Shown piece by piece: positions 35,480 to 46,130 of a stretch of 64,000 nucleotides of DNA. The DNA is from Sapria himalayana (Eukaryota > Streptophyta > Magnoliopsida > Malpighiales > Rafflesiaceae), in contig JAREIK010001718.1 in assembly GCA_029783825.1 (NCBI GenBank), positions 1,937,898-2,001,897 of the forward strand, given 5' to 3'. The notes beneath the pieces are model-generated. The model searched no databases. It was not told where the DNA came from and saw only the letters and a program-made list of their open reading frames with translations. The first letter of the stretch is position 1, and the number at the start of each line of letters is the position of its first letter. Position numbers and translations under genes: made by a program.

Positions 35480-37850
35480 TTCTATGAGTTCTACCCACTC
35501 TAGATGTCCATATGTACTTTTCAATGAAACACTCTGAATCCCTCTCATCTTGTATATCTTCTCAGTTGGAGTAAAAATCTTTTATAATTGTTACATTCTC
35601 CCATTTCGTGTACATGCTAAATAATTTACAATTTTCCCTCTCTATTATTAGCTAGAATGATGGAATGAGCTAGACAATGCCTTCACTCTCCTATAAAACT
35701 CTTTTTTTTCTAGAACAAATGTCATACACCTTTTTCCATTCAGTAATAAAAACTAGTTCTAGAATCAGGACTTTGGAAGAGATCTTGATGATGAATTAAT
35801 TTTATCACTTGCTTTTGGCCATGTTCATCACTCTTTCCCTCGAGACAAGAAAAAGTTATAACTTGGATGTATGAACTAATTTTCAATGTCTTAAACATTT
35901 CAAAAGCCACAACTATTTGATACATGAAAAAAATCAAAGACAAATTTTTGATCATTCCTAGCACCATGACTATTTTATACAAAAGAAACACAAAAAAAAA
36001 GCCATGACTATTCCTTATTTCACTACCATTTGATGCAAAAGAAAGATAAGAGTCAGCACCATAACCATTTTAAGTACCAAGACATTATATTTTAGTGACA
36101 AAATACACAAGTAGTGGAAACTTTCTAGTACAATGACTTTTTGTTATAGAAAGATTGATAAGAATTCTCAAGTCACAATAATTTCCTAGAGTCATGACCT
36201 AGAGTTCAAGAGACCAAGGCTAAAGTCATATTATTTTCCCAAAGTTCTACTTTCTACTTAGACAAATGCTAGATTTATGGAGTATAAAAGCAAAATATCA
36301 CAAAGATCTAAGAATCTTCAAAAATAATCTATTTTTCTTTACTTACAAGACCAAAATCAAAGCACATAATATAGCACTAGGAGAAATTTTCATATTGCAT
36401 AGGGGATTGATGAGAAAGTAAAGGAAGCAAAACAAAACCTAAACCATAGAATTAGAGGTGCAACTATCAAACCTCCTTGTCTATGGTGGATTATAAAAAT
36501 CAACCTAAAATAGTGTGGGATTAGGGTTTTATCATAGATTCTCATGAGGTATGTCATTGGGATCCCAAGATTCCTAAGACTTTTTTTTATATCCCATTTG
36601 AATATTTTTTTTTAATATCAGGCTAAATTGAGATTTAAAGGTTATATAATTATGATCTATGTGATGTATGAATGATTTTTTGAGTAATTAATTTATTTGA
36701 TTTATATTTTGAAATTATTATATATAGAAATATTAATAATATAGAACTTGAATTATAGATTTAACTATTGATGGTTTTGTGCATATTGTCTTGGTAGAGA
36801 TTGATAAGTAAACTATGAGGCTCACTTATTCATATGCCAGGAAAGAATTGATAGACCTTCTGACCATGATATACAAAACAAACCTATATGTTAAAACATA
36901 AAATTGAGGTATGTTAGACATTATGAGTAAGACATTCATGAAACTAAAGTATGAATGCTTTTACTTGTTATTTCTTTGTAAATATCTTAGAAGAATTAAT
37001 CCTTAATTAATATAGACATTTGATAGAATATTCTCCTAATAGTTTTACCTTTAGTATGAGAGTTGCAACATCACTATGGAGAATAATGATGTATCGTCCA
37101 CAAGATATCTATGAGTAGTTGTGATTCACAATGGTGGTAAAAACCCTTTGAGTTACTTTCACTTGTATGATTCCTATTAGTGAGATTTGAGATAAATTTA
37201 TATTAATTATATGAATATGATACTTAAGGAACCAAAATTGCAAATGCATATAAATCACATTAGTTCTTGGTCTTTATAATATTTGAGGCTAGAAAATAAA
37301 AATTATATATACGAAGTAATCATCAAGAGTAGTTGATGAGTTACATTAAAAAGAATGAACTTATGAATAAAATTTAAGCAGAAATGATTTTGCATTTCAA
37401 TGGTTAAATACCAAGGAGACATATATTAGGAAACTATTATTGAGATGAACTCAAAAGTGATAATCACCTTGTATATCATCAGGACAAATAAGCATTCTAA
37501 TAATAATGTAATCTACATTTTATATCCAAACTCAATATAAATTGATTAATTTGAATATGCATCATATAATTAAGTGGAAACCCCTATGATCTAAGATTCA
37601 TAACAAAATCCCAAAATATTTCTTTTTTTAGAATTGTATTATCTCATTATTGTTTGACCAAACTATTGATACAAGCTATGTGAGATTGATATCTAGATAA
37701 AAGTTCTCTTTAATGTTTGTATGATGCATATACTTATAGATTTTGTTAATGAGATCTTCTCTCTAATGAGCTTTTGAGAGACTATGTAACTAATAAATTT
37801 AGAGACTATAACAAAGTCATGATAATAATTTATAAGTATCTGAGTGTGTG
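35480..37850 (+). repeat. Spacer X plus U repeat, copy F
   Basis: 35480-35830 matches spacer X of 22990-23610. 35740-36250 is the CATGACTT-type array (CCATGACTATT, GTCATGACC). 36536-37850 is the U body in plus orientation, with TTGATAAGTAAACTATGAGG (near 36810), GTGATAATCACCTTGTATATCATCAGGACAAATAAGCAT (near 37450-37490) and a close at ...TATAACAAAGTC (37806-37824). No copia fragment accompanies this copy. Confidence 0.6.
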
Positions 37851-37879
37851 ATTGCATAGAAAAATAGTTTATTATATCG

Positions 37880-38125
37880 AATAGCATGGCTTTTTAAAAA
37901 GTCATAGAATTGTTGCTTACGGTGACCTTTAATAAGGCCACAACTTGTGGTGAAGTTGCATCTTCATGAATTTTTCTCTTGATACCATTTGTCATAGCTT
38001 TGGAAAAATGCATGTCATACCATTTTTCACCAATATCATAGCTTTGTCTCTTTCCTCAATTTTTCTCATTGTTTCATTAAATAAAGTTGTGGCTTCCTCA
38101 GAAGTCATGAAGTTTTTATTATTAT
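37880..38125. repeat. CATGACTT-type segment after U copy F
   Basis: Words AAAGTCATAG, GGCCACAACTTG, GTCATAGCTTTGG, CATAGCTTTGTC and AGTCATGAAG, like 23660-24320. No gene. Confidence 0.45.
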
Positions 38126-38129
38126 AGCT

Positions 38130-39003
38130 ACTAACTCCTCATCTTTTTTTTGATGTTCAATGATTATTGTGTTATTCCTAAAATTTTGCTAGAGGTATTT
38201 AATGTTCTACTTAAAATTTCCATAACTTTCAGATGTCAAACATTCATGATTTCTCATGTTTGGATGAAAGTGCCTTAGTCATTATTGTTGGGTTAGAATA
38301 TATATTGATTTCCTCAACTTGATACACATAATCAAAATTAGTCATTTCATGGTGTTGAAAATATCAATTTCTCCAAAACTAAGTTGTTTGTCATTTTAGA
38401 CTCTAAATTTATCGAAAATTATGTTTAGTTTCACCTCCATTGCTACTAGTCTATCCAAATCTAGTACTCTAGATTTCTTCCCTTTAAATGTTCAATTATT
38501 TAGAGTTTTGTTGTTATTCTTTGTTTGTTCTTGGGACAGGAAATACACTTTCTTATTGCAGACATCACCTCAATAGTTCTTTAAATCAATTCCATTCAAT
38601 GTATAATTTATCATGCTTCTCTTGTAAAAATTGACTTATCTTGCTCCTTAATTAGGAGGTGATTTGATCTGGGAAGAAAAAAGTTACACAAGTTTATCTT
38701 AACTCACTATTGATCCTCTAGATAAGTAGTAGAACCAGTTCCATGTATTATTTCTCAAAGAAAAAAAATGAAAAGTTGTATCCTTATCACTTCCAAGCTA
38801 ACTCTGTTTATCTTCACCATATCACACAACTCTCAGAATGTTATAACATAACTATTTGAATATTCTAAAATTCAATAACCAAATAGATATTGTTACACCA
38901 TGACTATCATACTAGGCTTAAACTTAAAGATGTTTGCTTATACTTGTTACATTCAAATCCTAAAGTAACTATCTATCAATTTTAGCCACCAATAATCTTC
39001 CAA
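38130..39003. other. AT-rich sequence without a recognisable gene
   Basis: Target region of the gypsy insertion. No coding pattern, RNA gene or repeat boundary recognised. Confidence 0.4.
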
Positions 39004-39008
39004 GGTAT

Positions 39009-39968
39009 TGATATGAAATCGACAATAAACTAGATGGACTTAAAATCCAAGCGGAATTAAATGAAATAAAAGAAATAATTCTAAACCATTAAGAAGAATA
39101 ATTTCTTATTGGTTAAAGATTCAAGAGAACGAAATGAAGGATAATGGTAAATCTTTGAGAAATACAAAGAAGTCGATTAGGAACCTAATGGCAACGAACA
39201 CCAATAGACCCACTAATACTAAACTTACAAAGACTTCACAAGTAATGCAAATCAATCACTTACCTAATGATTGAGAGGCAACGAACCTTCCGAGAACTAA
39301 ACCCGAAAACCCCGATTTTGGAGTGTTCCACACAAGAGAGTTATTCACTCACAAGCACAAAACAATATAGAAAAAACTCAAAGAGTGTTTGTATATTTCA
39401 TCAAAGGGGTGTACTTACAAAATGAATTACAATGGGTTTATATAGGGAACAAACTAGCTAAGAAATAGAAATTACAACTTCATATGTACTTAAATGAAAA
39501 ACTATAAATCTAAGAATATTTATTTCAGCCAAGTAACATAAAGTCATCTCAATTATCTTTCAAGATTGGTCCAAGCCGACCATTGTTCAAACAAGTGGAG
39601 AGAAAGTCATAAAGGAGCCATTAAATATTTTTGCCAATGCAACATTTTGAAAATAATGTATCTCCTTCATCTAAGGTCCAAATTGAACACGGTTTCTTGC
39701 GTTGAATAGATAACTTGATGTAGTTTGTCTAGTTAAATTTCAAAGCATTCCAACAGGGATTCGAATTTTGGTGAATTTTCAAATTTAATTAGTCATTGCT
39801 GCCAGCACCACCTTTTGGAAAATATTTGTCTTTCTTTCAAATTCACCAACTTGATTTTCCTTGTTTAAGGCTTCAATAATAATTTGGACTTGTTTTTGAA
39901 AGGCCTTAGTATGACTTCGAGTGATTGGACCGAGCGGTAGTATGATTTGGTCTTGAATCTTTGCATCA
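39009..39968 (-). repeat. 3' LTR of gypsy element (960 bp)
   Basis: The upstream end (39968) starts TGATGCAAAG within the pol reading frame, and the downstream end is ATATCA at 39009. It is nearly identical to 44840-45776 except for a ~36-bp stretch near 39185-39225 missing or altered in the other LTR, and small differences. Confidence 0.9.
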
Positions 39969-40348
39969 GTCACCTCCTCTTGAAAAGGTTGATCCTTCAA
40001 CCTTGGCTCCGTTTCATCTCCTACATCATACAAACTTAAATCAGCTACATTAAAAGTTGCATGAACATTATACTCACCTGGTAATTCAAGTTTATAGGCA
40101 TTGTCTCCAATTTTTTTCAAGACTTTAAATGGCTCATCTCCCCTCAGTAACAATTTGGATTTTCGTTGCTCCGGAAACCTTTCTTTGCGCATATGGAGCC
40201 AAACCCAATCCCCAGGTTGGAAGATCACTTGCTTGCGTCGTTGGTTCACCCTCCGAGTGGTTCGATCATTCACCTTTTCCAAGTTTTCCTTTACCTTGAC
40301 ATGAATTTTCTTTACAAACTGAGCTCGATCCCTGCCATGAGTGTTCTT
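39785..40348 (-). pseudogene. Gypsy pol C-terminal end, overlapping the LTR
   Basis: Continues the integrase frame after the TAA at 40349. The 165-codon open part (Met at 40282) carries the integrase C-terminal GPY/F-like segment (FQPGDWVWLHMRKERFP, PFKVLKKIGDNAYKLELP), an acidic linker, and GPITRSHTKAF. The last ~60 codons (39968 to the stop at 39785) lie inside the 3' LTR. No canonical chromodomain is seen; the GP-x-TR-x-x-x-K pattern recalls the CR-type tail of CRM elements, thought to guide integration to centromeric chromatin. That targeting role is inference from the clade. Confidence 0.85.
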
Positions 40349-42849
40349 TTACTCATTGCTAGGCAATGGCAATAAATCAAGAAGGGTTAAAGGATTAAAC
40401 CCATAAACAATTTCAAATGGACTCATGTTAGTAGAAGAATGCATAGATCGATTATATGCAAATTCAATATGAGGTAAACATTCTTCCCAATTGGCTAAAT
40501 TTTTCCCAATAACACTTCTTAGTAATGCTCCTAATGTTCTATTAACTACTTCAGTTTGTCCATCTGTTTGAGGATGACTAGAAGTAGAGAATAAGAGTTT
40601 TGTCCCAATTTTTCCCCAAAAGCCTTTCCAAAAATAACTTAAAAATTTTGCATTTCGGTCCGAAATAATGGTTTTGGGAATTCCATGCAAATGAATCACT
40701 TCTTTGAAAAAGAGATTTGAAATATGTTTTGCATCATTTGTCTTAGAGCATGCAATAAAATGAGCCATTTTGGAAAAATGGTCAACTACCACAAAAATTA
40801 CATCTTTGCCTCGTTTGGTTCGTGGAAGGCCAAGAACAAAATCCATAGATATATCAACCCAAGGTGTATCTTGGATAGGAAGTGGTGTGTATAATCCATG
40901 AAGGCGAGACTTTGATTTTGCTTGTCGACAAGTGATGCACTTTCCTATGTACTTTGCCACATTCTTAGCCATTCTGGGCCAATAGAAATGTTCCTGCAAT
41001 AAATTACAAATCTTGGTGACACCAAAGTGTCCCATTAAACCACCCTCATGAGCTTCAATAATTAAAAGATCACGAATAGATCCACAAGGTATACAAAGTC
41101 GATCGCAATAGAACAAATATCCATCATGCTTATAAAATGTTCCATGTCCCCCCATTTCACATAAAGCATAAATTTCCCCAAAATCTTTATCATTTTCATA
41201 TAATGCTTTGATATGTGAGAATCCAAGAAATTGAGAAGTGGCAAAAGAAATCAAAGCGTACCTTCTAGAAAGGGCATCAGCTACCACATTCTCTTTACCT
41301 TTCTTGTACTTGATAGTGTAGGGAAAAGTGTCGATGAAAGATACCCACCGAATGTGCCTCTTACTCAATTGACTTTGTCCTTTCAAGTGTTTCAAGGACT
41401 CATGGTCGGTGTGGACAACAAACTCATTTGCTCTCAAGTAGTGTTGCCATGTCTCAAATGCTCTCACCAAGGAATAAAGCTCTTTATCATAAGTAGAATA
41501 ATTGAGCATGGCACCATGAAGCTTCTCACTGAAGTATGCCATCGGCTTCTTCTCTTGCATAAGAACCGCTCCAATACCTATACCTGAAGCATCACATTCA
41601 ATTTCAAAAGGTTTATTAAAATTAGGTAGCATCAAAATGGGTGCATGTGTGAGGTGATACTTTAATGTATTGAAAGAATTTTCTTGAGCACTTCCCCATT
41701 TAAAAGGGACATCCTTTTTGATAATAGATGTTAATGGGGCTGCCAAAGTGCTAAAATCCTTCACAAATTGGCGGTAGAAGCTCGCTAGGCCATGAAAGCT
41801 TCGAATATCTGAGACATTTGATGGTGTTGGCCATCCTTGGATGGCATTGATTTTTGAATCGTCCACCTTCACTCCTTCATTATTAATAACAAAACCCAAA
41901 AATATACAATGGTCTACACCAAATGTACACTTTTGAGGGTTAGCAAACAAATGCTCCAATCGTAAAACATTTAATACCTCACGCAAATGCTCAATATGCT
42001 CATCAATATTTTTGCTATAAATAAGAATGTCATCAAAGTAAACTACAACAAACTTTCCAATTAAAGGTCTAAGAACATGATTCATTAGTCGCATGAATGT
42101 ACTTGGTGCATTAGTTAAACCAAAAGGCATAACTAACCACTCATATAATCCAAACTTTGTTTTAAATGCAGTTTTCCACTCATCACCTGGTTTCATTCGA
42201 ATTTGATGGTAACCACTCTCTAAATCAATTTTTGAGAAGATGCATGAACCATGTAATTCATCTAGCATATCGTCTAACCTTGGAATAGGATGTCGGTATT
42301 TTACCGTTATGGCATTAACGGCTCGGCAATCTATGCACATTCGCCACTCTCCATCTTTCTTTGGAACCAAAAGTACTGGAACTGCACATGGGCTCATACT
42401 TTCTCGAACCCAACCCTTTTCAAGTAACTCTTCGACCTGCCTTTGAATTTCCTTAGATTCTTCAGGATTTGTTCGGTAAGCTGGCCGATTGGGAATGGAA
42501 GCTCCTGGAACAAAGTCGATTTGATGCTCAATTCCTCTCATAGATGGTAGCCAATTCGGTAACTCCTCCGGAAAGATATCTTCAAATTCCTTCAGGAGAT
42601 CATCAAAAACTTTGGGAAGAGAAGAGGTTAGTTCATTAGATGAAGAAATATAAGCTCCCTTGAAACGTAACAAAAGTAATGGGGTTTCCACACTTATTTT
42701 TTTTGCCTCTTTTACCCCTACCAATAATTTCTTTTTTTCTTTTTCCCTCTCCTTTTTTTCTCTCAACTCTTGGGAGTATTGTTTTTGAATATATGCCTGG
42801 TCTTCATGAACCTCTTTCGGAGATAGTGGTTTAAGGACCACTTTTTTTT
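40349..42849 (-). pseudogene. Gypsy RT, RNase H and integrase
   Basis: A long open stretch (874 codons from an ATG at 42971-42973, though true pol enters this frame only at about 42850, after a poly-A frameshift). Residues 195-360 are the reverse transcriptase with YFDD at 312-315. RNase H follows with acidic residues D461, E498, D523 and D566. The integrase zinc finger is H642, H649, C679, C682, and the catalytic triad is D711, D772, E808. All catalytic residues are present. The stop TAA at 40349 falls after LPLPSNE, where related elements continue, so the C-terminal integrase tail is separated. Copying of RNA to DNA and insertion would need the stop and the upstream frameshift to be bypassed. 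Confidence 0.93.
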
Positions 42850-43175
42850 CTACCATGATCAAGTAAAAAGTGATTGTGAAACCCATCATAGGAAACTCGC
42901 CTATCATATTGCCAAGGTCGCCCAAGCAAAATGTGACATGCTTGCATTGGGACGATATCACAACATAACTCATCTTGATAATCCTTTATTCGAATGTTAA
43001 GGATCACTTGCCGATTGACTTTCACTTCACCACTATTATTGAGCCATTGAAGTTTATATGGCTTTGGAAGGAGCGTCGTTTGAAGTCCCAGCTTTTTGAC
43101 TAAATAGTCACTTGCCACATTTGTACAACTTCTATTATCAATAATGAGGCTCCATTTTTTATCTCCGATGTAGCA
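42831..43175 (-). pseudogene. Gypsy aspartic protease region
   Basis: Same frame as gag after a TGA at 43176-43178. It reads CYIGDKKWSLIID, with the protease start IIDNRSCTNVAS (the family usually has IIDGGSCTNVAS), then [27 protein letters not shown], the conserved flap and end of the protease. The frame is lost at an eight-A run (42840-42848 region), after which RT continues in the other frame. The TGA sits where related elements have Arg, so CGA to TGA is likely. Confidence 0.85.
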
Positions 43176-44408
43176 TCAACTATGAAATATGTTCTCCCTT
43201 TGCTCATCAGGTTCCTCTTGTTTTGGCAATGTGCTAAGAGCCCGCAATGCCACACAATTTAGTCCACTCCCGGTGGAATGAATGCTACCAGCATCATCAT
43301 CACTATCTTCTTCATTTGGCTTTTCATCATTGGCAGACTCTATGTCTCCCGAATCCGAGATGATCATTACTCGCTTATTTGGACATTGAGTGGAAATATG
43401 TCCCCTTCCTTGGCACTGGAAACAAGTGATATCTCGATGTCGGATCTCCTTCCCAACATTCCCTTTAGGCTTAGGTGGTTCAGCCTTGACAAGAGATTTT
43501 CCCTTGTCTTCTCGATCTCGATTGCCTTGATGGTTCGGTATGAACCGATTATCCCTTTTTGGCAAGGTCTTTGTTGGATAAGTTTGTGGAAGCTTATCCC
43601 TCCTCTTTAGTTGTTTCTCCACTTGGCTAGCCCGGTGGATTAAATCCTCCAAGTCACCATAATTGTGTAGATCAACAATATCGGTAATATCACGATTTAA
43701 CCCATTTAAGAAACGGGAACATTTGACATTATCACTCTCGTCAACCTCGGCTCGAATCAATGTCGTTTTCAACTCCTTGGCATAATCCTTCACACTTTTG
43801 GATCCTTGAGTAAGTTGTTGTAATTTTCTCAAGGCATCCCGTTGGAAGCTTCGAGGTACAAATTTCGCCCTCATAGCCACCTTCAATCGTTCCCACGATC
43901 TCAAAGGGCCTTCCCCCATTTTTCGTCGAGTAGAACACAATTGTTCCCACCAAATAAGAGCATATCCAGAAAATTTCAACATCGCCAATCGTACCTTATG
44001 CTCATCGATGTAGTTGTAGCAATCGAATATATTCTCGATCCTTTGTTCCCACTCAAAGTAGGCCTCCGGATCCGTGTCTCCTTTGAATGAAGGAATAGAG
44101 ACCTTGATGTTCCTCATGGGGTCATGATTCATGGAATTTCTCCTTGGTTGTCGTGGAATGTATGGTTCATATTCACCAACAATTGACTCCATCTCATCTT
44201 CACCAATAAGATTATTTTGGTTACCCCGCAAAGATTCCTTTTCTCGATCTTGTAGACCATAGTTGATAACATGTGCTCCTTCAATCCGGGTAACTCGGTC
44301 GTTAAGACCCCGAATGCTCCCTTGCACGTCGGTTAATTGACGACTAAGTCGTTCAAATAGTTCTCGGATGTTTACTCCGTCATCACGAGCATCACTAGTT
44401 CTCGACAT
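43176..44408 (-). CDS. Gypsy gag protein (410 aa)
   Basis: Open from the ATG at 44406-44408 to TGA at 43176. The N-terminal third is polar with a heptad-like segment. Residues 100-270 form the retrotransposon gag domain (DPEAYFEWEQRIENIF at 113-128, FSGYALIWWEQL, LRKLQQLTQGSKSV). A CCHC zinc knuckle C329-x2-C332-x4-H337-x4-C342 would bind RNA. The gag stop is likely a mutation, since the protease follows in the same frame without a gap. The start lies 417 bp below the primer-binding site, leaving an AT-rich leader with many T runs. Gag alone could still be produced and form particles. Confidence 0.9.
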   Translation of the reverse strand: MSRTSDARDDGVNIRELFERLSRQLTDVQGSIRGLNDRVTRIEGAHVINYGLQDREKESLRGNQNNLIGEDEMESIVGEYEPYIPRQPRRNSMNHDPMRNIKVSIPSFKGDTDPEAYFEWEQRIENIFDCYNYIDEHKVRLAMLKFSGYALIWWEQLCSTRRKMGEGPLRSWERLKVAMRAKFVPRSFQRDALRKLQQLTQGSKSVKDYAKELKTTLIRAEVDESDNVKCSRFLNGLNRDITDIVDLHNYGDLEDLIHRASQVEKQLKRRDKLPQTYPTKTLPKRDNRFIPNHQGNRDREDKGKSLVKAEPPKPKGNVGKEIRHRDITCFQCQGRGHISTQCPNKRVMIISDSGDIESANDEKPNEEDSDDDAGSIHSTGSGLNCVALRALSTLPKQEEPDEQRENIFHS

Positions 44409-44824
44409 TGTGAAATATTTTCTTCACCCACTCGTGTTTACTCTCAACTCAACAAAATGTCACTCACCCCCGTGTTTTCACTCCTCTCTTTAATGATCTC
44501 ACCACTCACTAATGTGGAAGTTCAAGTAATTTGGAAGTGTTCTCGAAATCAATTGCCAACAATCAATAAGAAATGATTTTTATAAGGAGACTAATAAAGG
44601 ACATGAAATCACATGAAGCAATGTGGATTTCTTGACTCAATCAAGAAAGCTAAGACTCAATGAATAATCAAAATATAATAATAATAATCTCTTTTACAAT
44701 AAATAATGGGTTTTTCTATTCTTTTTTTTTTGGTAATTTTTTTACTTCTTTTTTTTTCTTCTTCTTTTCTTTTGCACTTTTTTTTTCAGGAAAGTCCCAC
44801 AACTAGGAAGTTGGAGATTTCTAA
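44409..44824 (-). other. Gypsy 5' untranslated leader
   Basis: Between the primer-binding site and gag. T-rich tracts on the plus strand (44720-44790). No coding pattern. Confidence 0.7.
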
Positions 44825-44837
44825 CCTCTGATACCAA
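44825..44837 (-). other. Primer-binding site of gypsy element (initiator tRNA-Met)
   Basis: The minus strand reads TTGGTATCAGAGG, two bases from the 5' LTR end ...ATATCA, complementary to the 3' end of plant initiator tRNA-Met. Confidence 0.88.
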
Positions 44838-44839
44838 TT

Positions 44840-45776
44840 TGATATGAACTCGACAATAAACTAGATGGACTTAAAATCCAAGCGGAATGAAATGAAATAA
44901 AAGAAATAATTCTAAACCTTTAAGAAGAATAATTTCTTATTGGTTAAAGATTCAAGAGAACGAAATGAAGGATAATGGTAAATCTTTGAGAAATACAAAG
45001 AAGTCGATTAGGACTTCACAAGTACTAAACTTACAAAGACTTCACAAGTAATGCAAATCAATCACTTACCTAATGATTGAGAGGCAACGAACCTTCCGAG
45101 AACTAAACCCGAAAAGCTCGATTTTGGAGTGTTCCACACAAGAGAGTTATTCACTCACAAGCACAAAACAATATAGAGAAAACTCAAAGAGTGTTTGTAT
45201 ATTTCATCAAAGGGGTGTACTTACAAAATGAATTACAATGGGTTTATATAGGGAACAAACTAGCTAAGAAATAGAAATTACAACTTCATATGTACTTAAA
45301 TGAAAAACTATAAATCTAAGAATATTTATTTCAGCCTAAGTAACATAAAGTCATCTCAATTATCTCCCAAGATTGGTCCAAGCCGACCATTGTTCAAACA
45401 AGTGGAGAGAAAGTCATAAAGGAGCCATTAAATATTTTTGCCAATGCAACATTTTGAAAATAATGTATCTCCTTCATCTAAGGTCCAAATTGAACACGGT
45501 TTCTTGCATTGAACAGATAACTTGATGTAGTTTGTCTAGTTAAAATTTCAAAGCATTCCGACAGGGATTCGAATTTTGGTGAATTTTCAAAGTTAATTAG
45601 TCATTGCTGCCAGCACCACCTTTTGGAAAATATGTGTCTTTCTTTCAAATTCACCAACTTGATTTTCCTTGTTTTAGGCTTCAATAATAATTTGGACTTG
45701 TTTTTGAAAGGCCTTAGTATGACTTCGAGTGATTGGACCGAGCGGTAGTATGATTTGGTCTTGAATTTTTGCATCA
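44840..45776 (-). repeat. 5' LTR of gypsy element (937 bp)
   Basis: Nearly identical to 39009-39968. Its first ~180 bases (45776-45601) also read as the pol tail because the LTR contains the end of the pol gene, but here this copy is not joined to the rest of pol. Confidence 0.9.
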
Positions 45777-45781
45777 GGTAT

Positions 45782-46130
45782 AGTGAGGATTGAAATATTG
45801 GATAGCTCATTCTTCACCCCCTAGTAGTTTTCATTGCTACCAGTTCCTTTCATACTCTTTCTCACTTAGCTTTCTATTACAAGATTGTTCTTTTTATTCT
45901 CTCAATTTCTAGGTCATGAGATGTTAACTAATTCTTATAACTTTTACTCATATGTAACATTTGGATATAAAAAAAAGAAAAACATAAAAAACATAAAAAA
46001 CATAAATACAAAATAAATACTAAGTAACATTTGTTATCCAAATAACTAGAAATTAATCTATTTTTTTTACAAGGATAATTCAATAACTCATGTTGATTAA
46101 TCAAACTAAATACTCACTGATAATGATATT
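45782..46130. other. AT-rich gap, no gene recognised
   Basis: Right flank of the gypsy target site. Nothing recognised. Confidence 0.4.

Larger units (their letters stand above)
39009..45776 (-). mobile_element. Complete Ty3/gypsy retrotransposon, CRM-like
   Basis: 6768 bp with LTRs at both ends and a 5-bp target duplication GGTAT (39004-39008 and 45777-45781). LTR termini on the minus strand are TGATGC and ATATCA. Order on the minus strand: 5' LTR (45776-44840), primer-binding site TTGGTATCAGAGG (44825-44837), gag, protease, RT, RNase H, integrase, purine tract AAGAGGAGGTGAC (39969-39981), 3' LTR (39968-39009). RT before integrase defines gypsy. The end of pol, including GPITRSHTKAF, runs into the 3' LTR and replaces a chromodomain; both features are described for the plant CRM clade, so a CRM-like assignment is likely. 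The polyprotein is broken by stops at 43176 and 40349 and a frameshift at about 42845. Confidence 0.92.

Noticed and set aside
41231..41587. 118-codon plus-strand frame and similar frames at 42240-42446, 43278-43610 and 43842-44090
   Set aside because: Antisense shadows of the gypsy gag-pol gene.
45601..45810. A second partial gypsy pol gene or tandem element
   Set aside because: The sequence is the part of pol contained in the LTR; TG/CA ends and the GGTAT duplication show one complete element.
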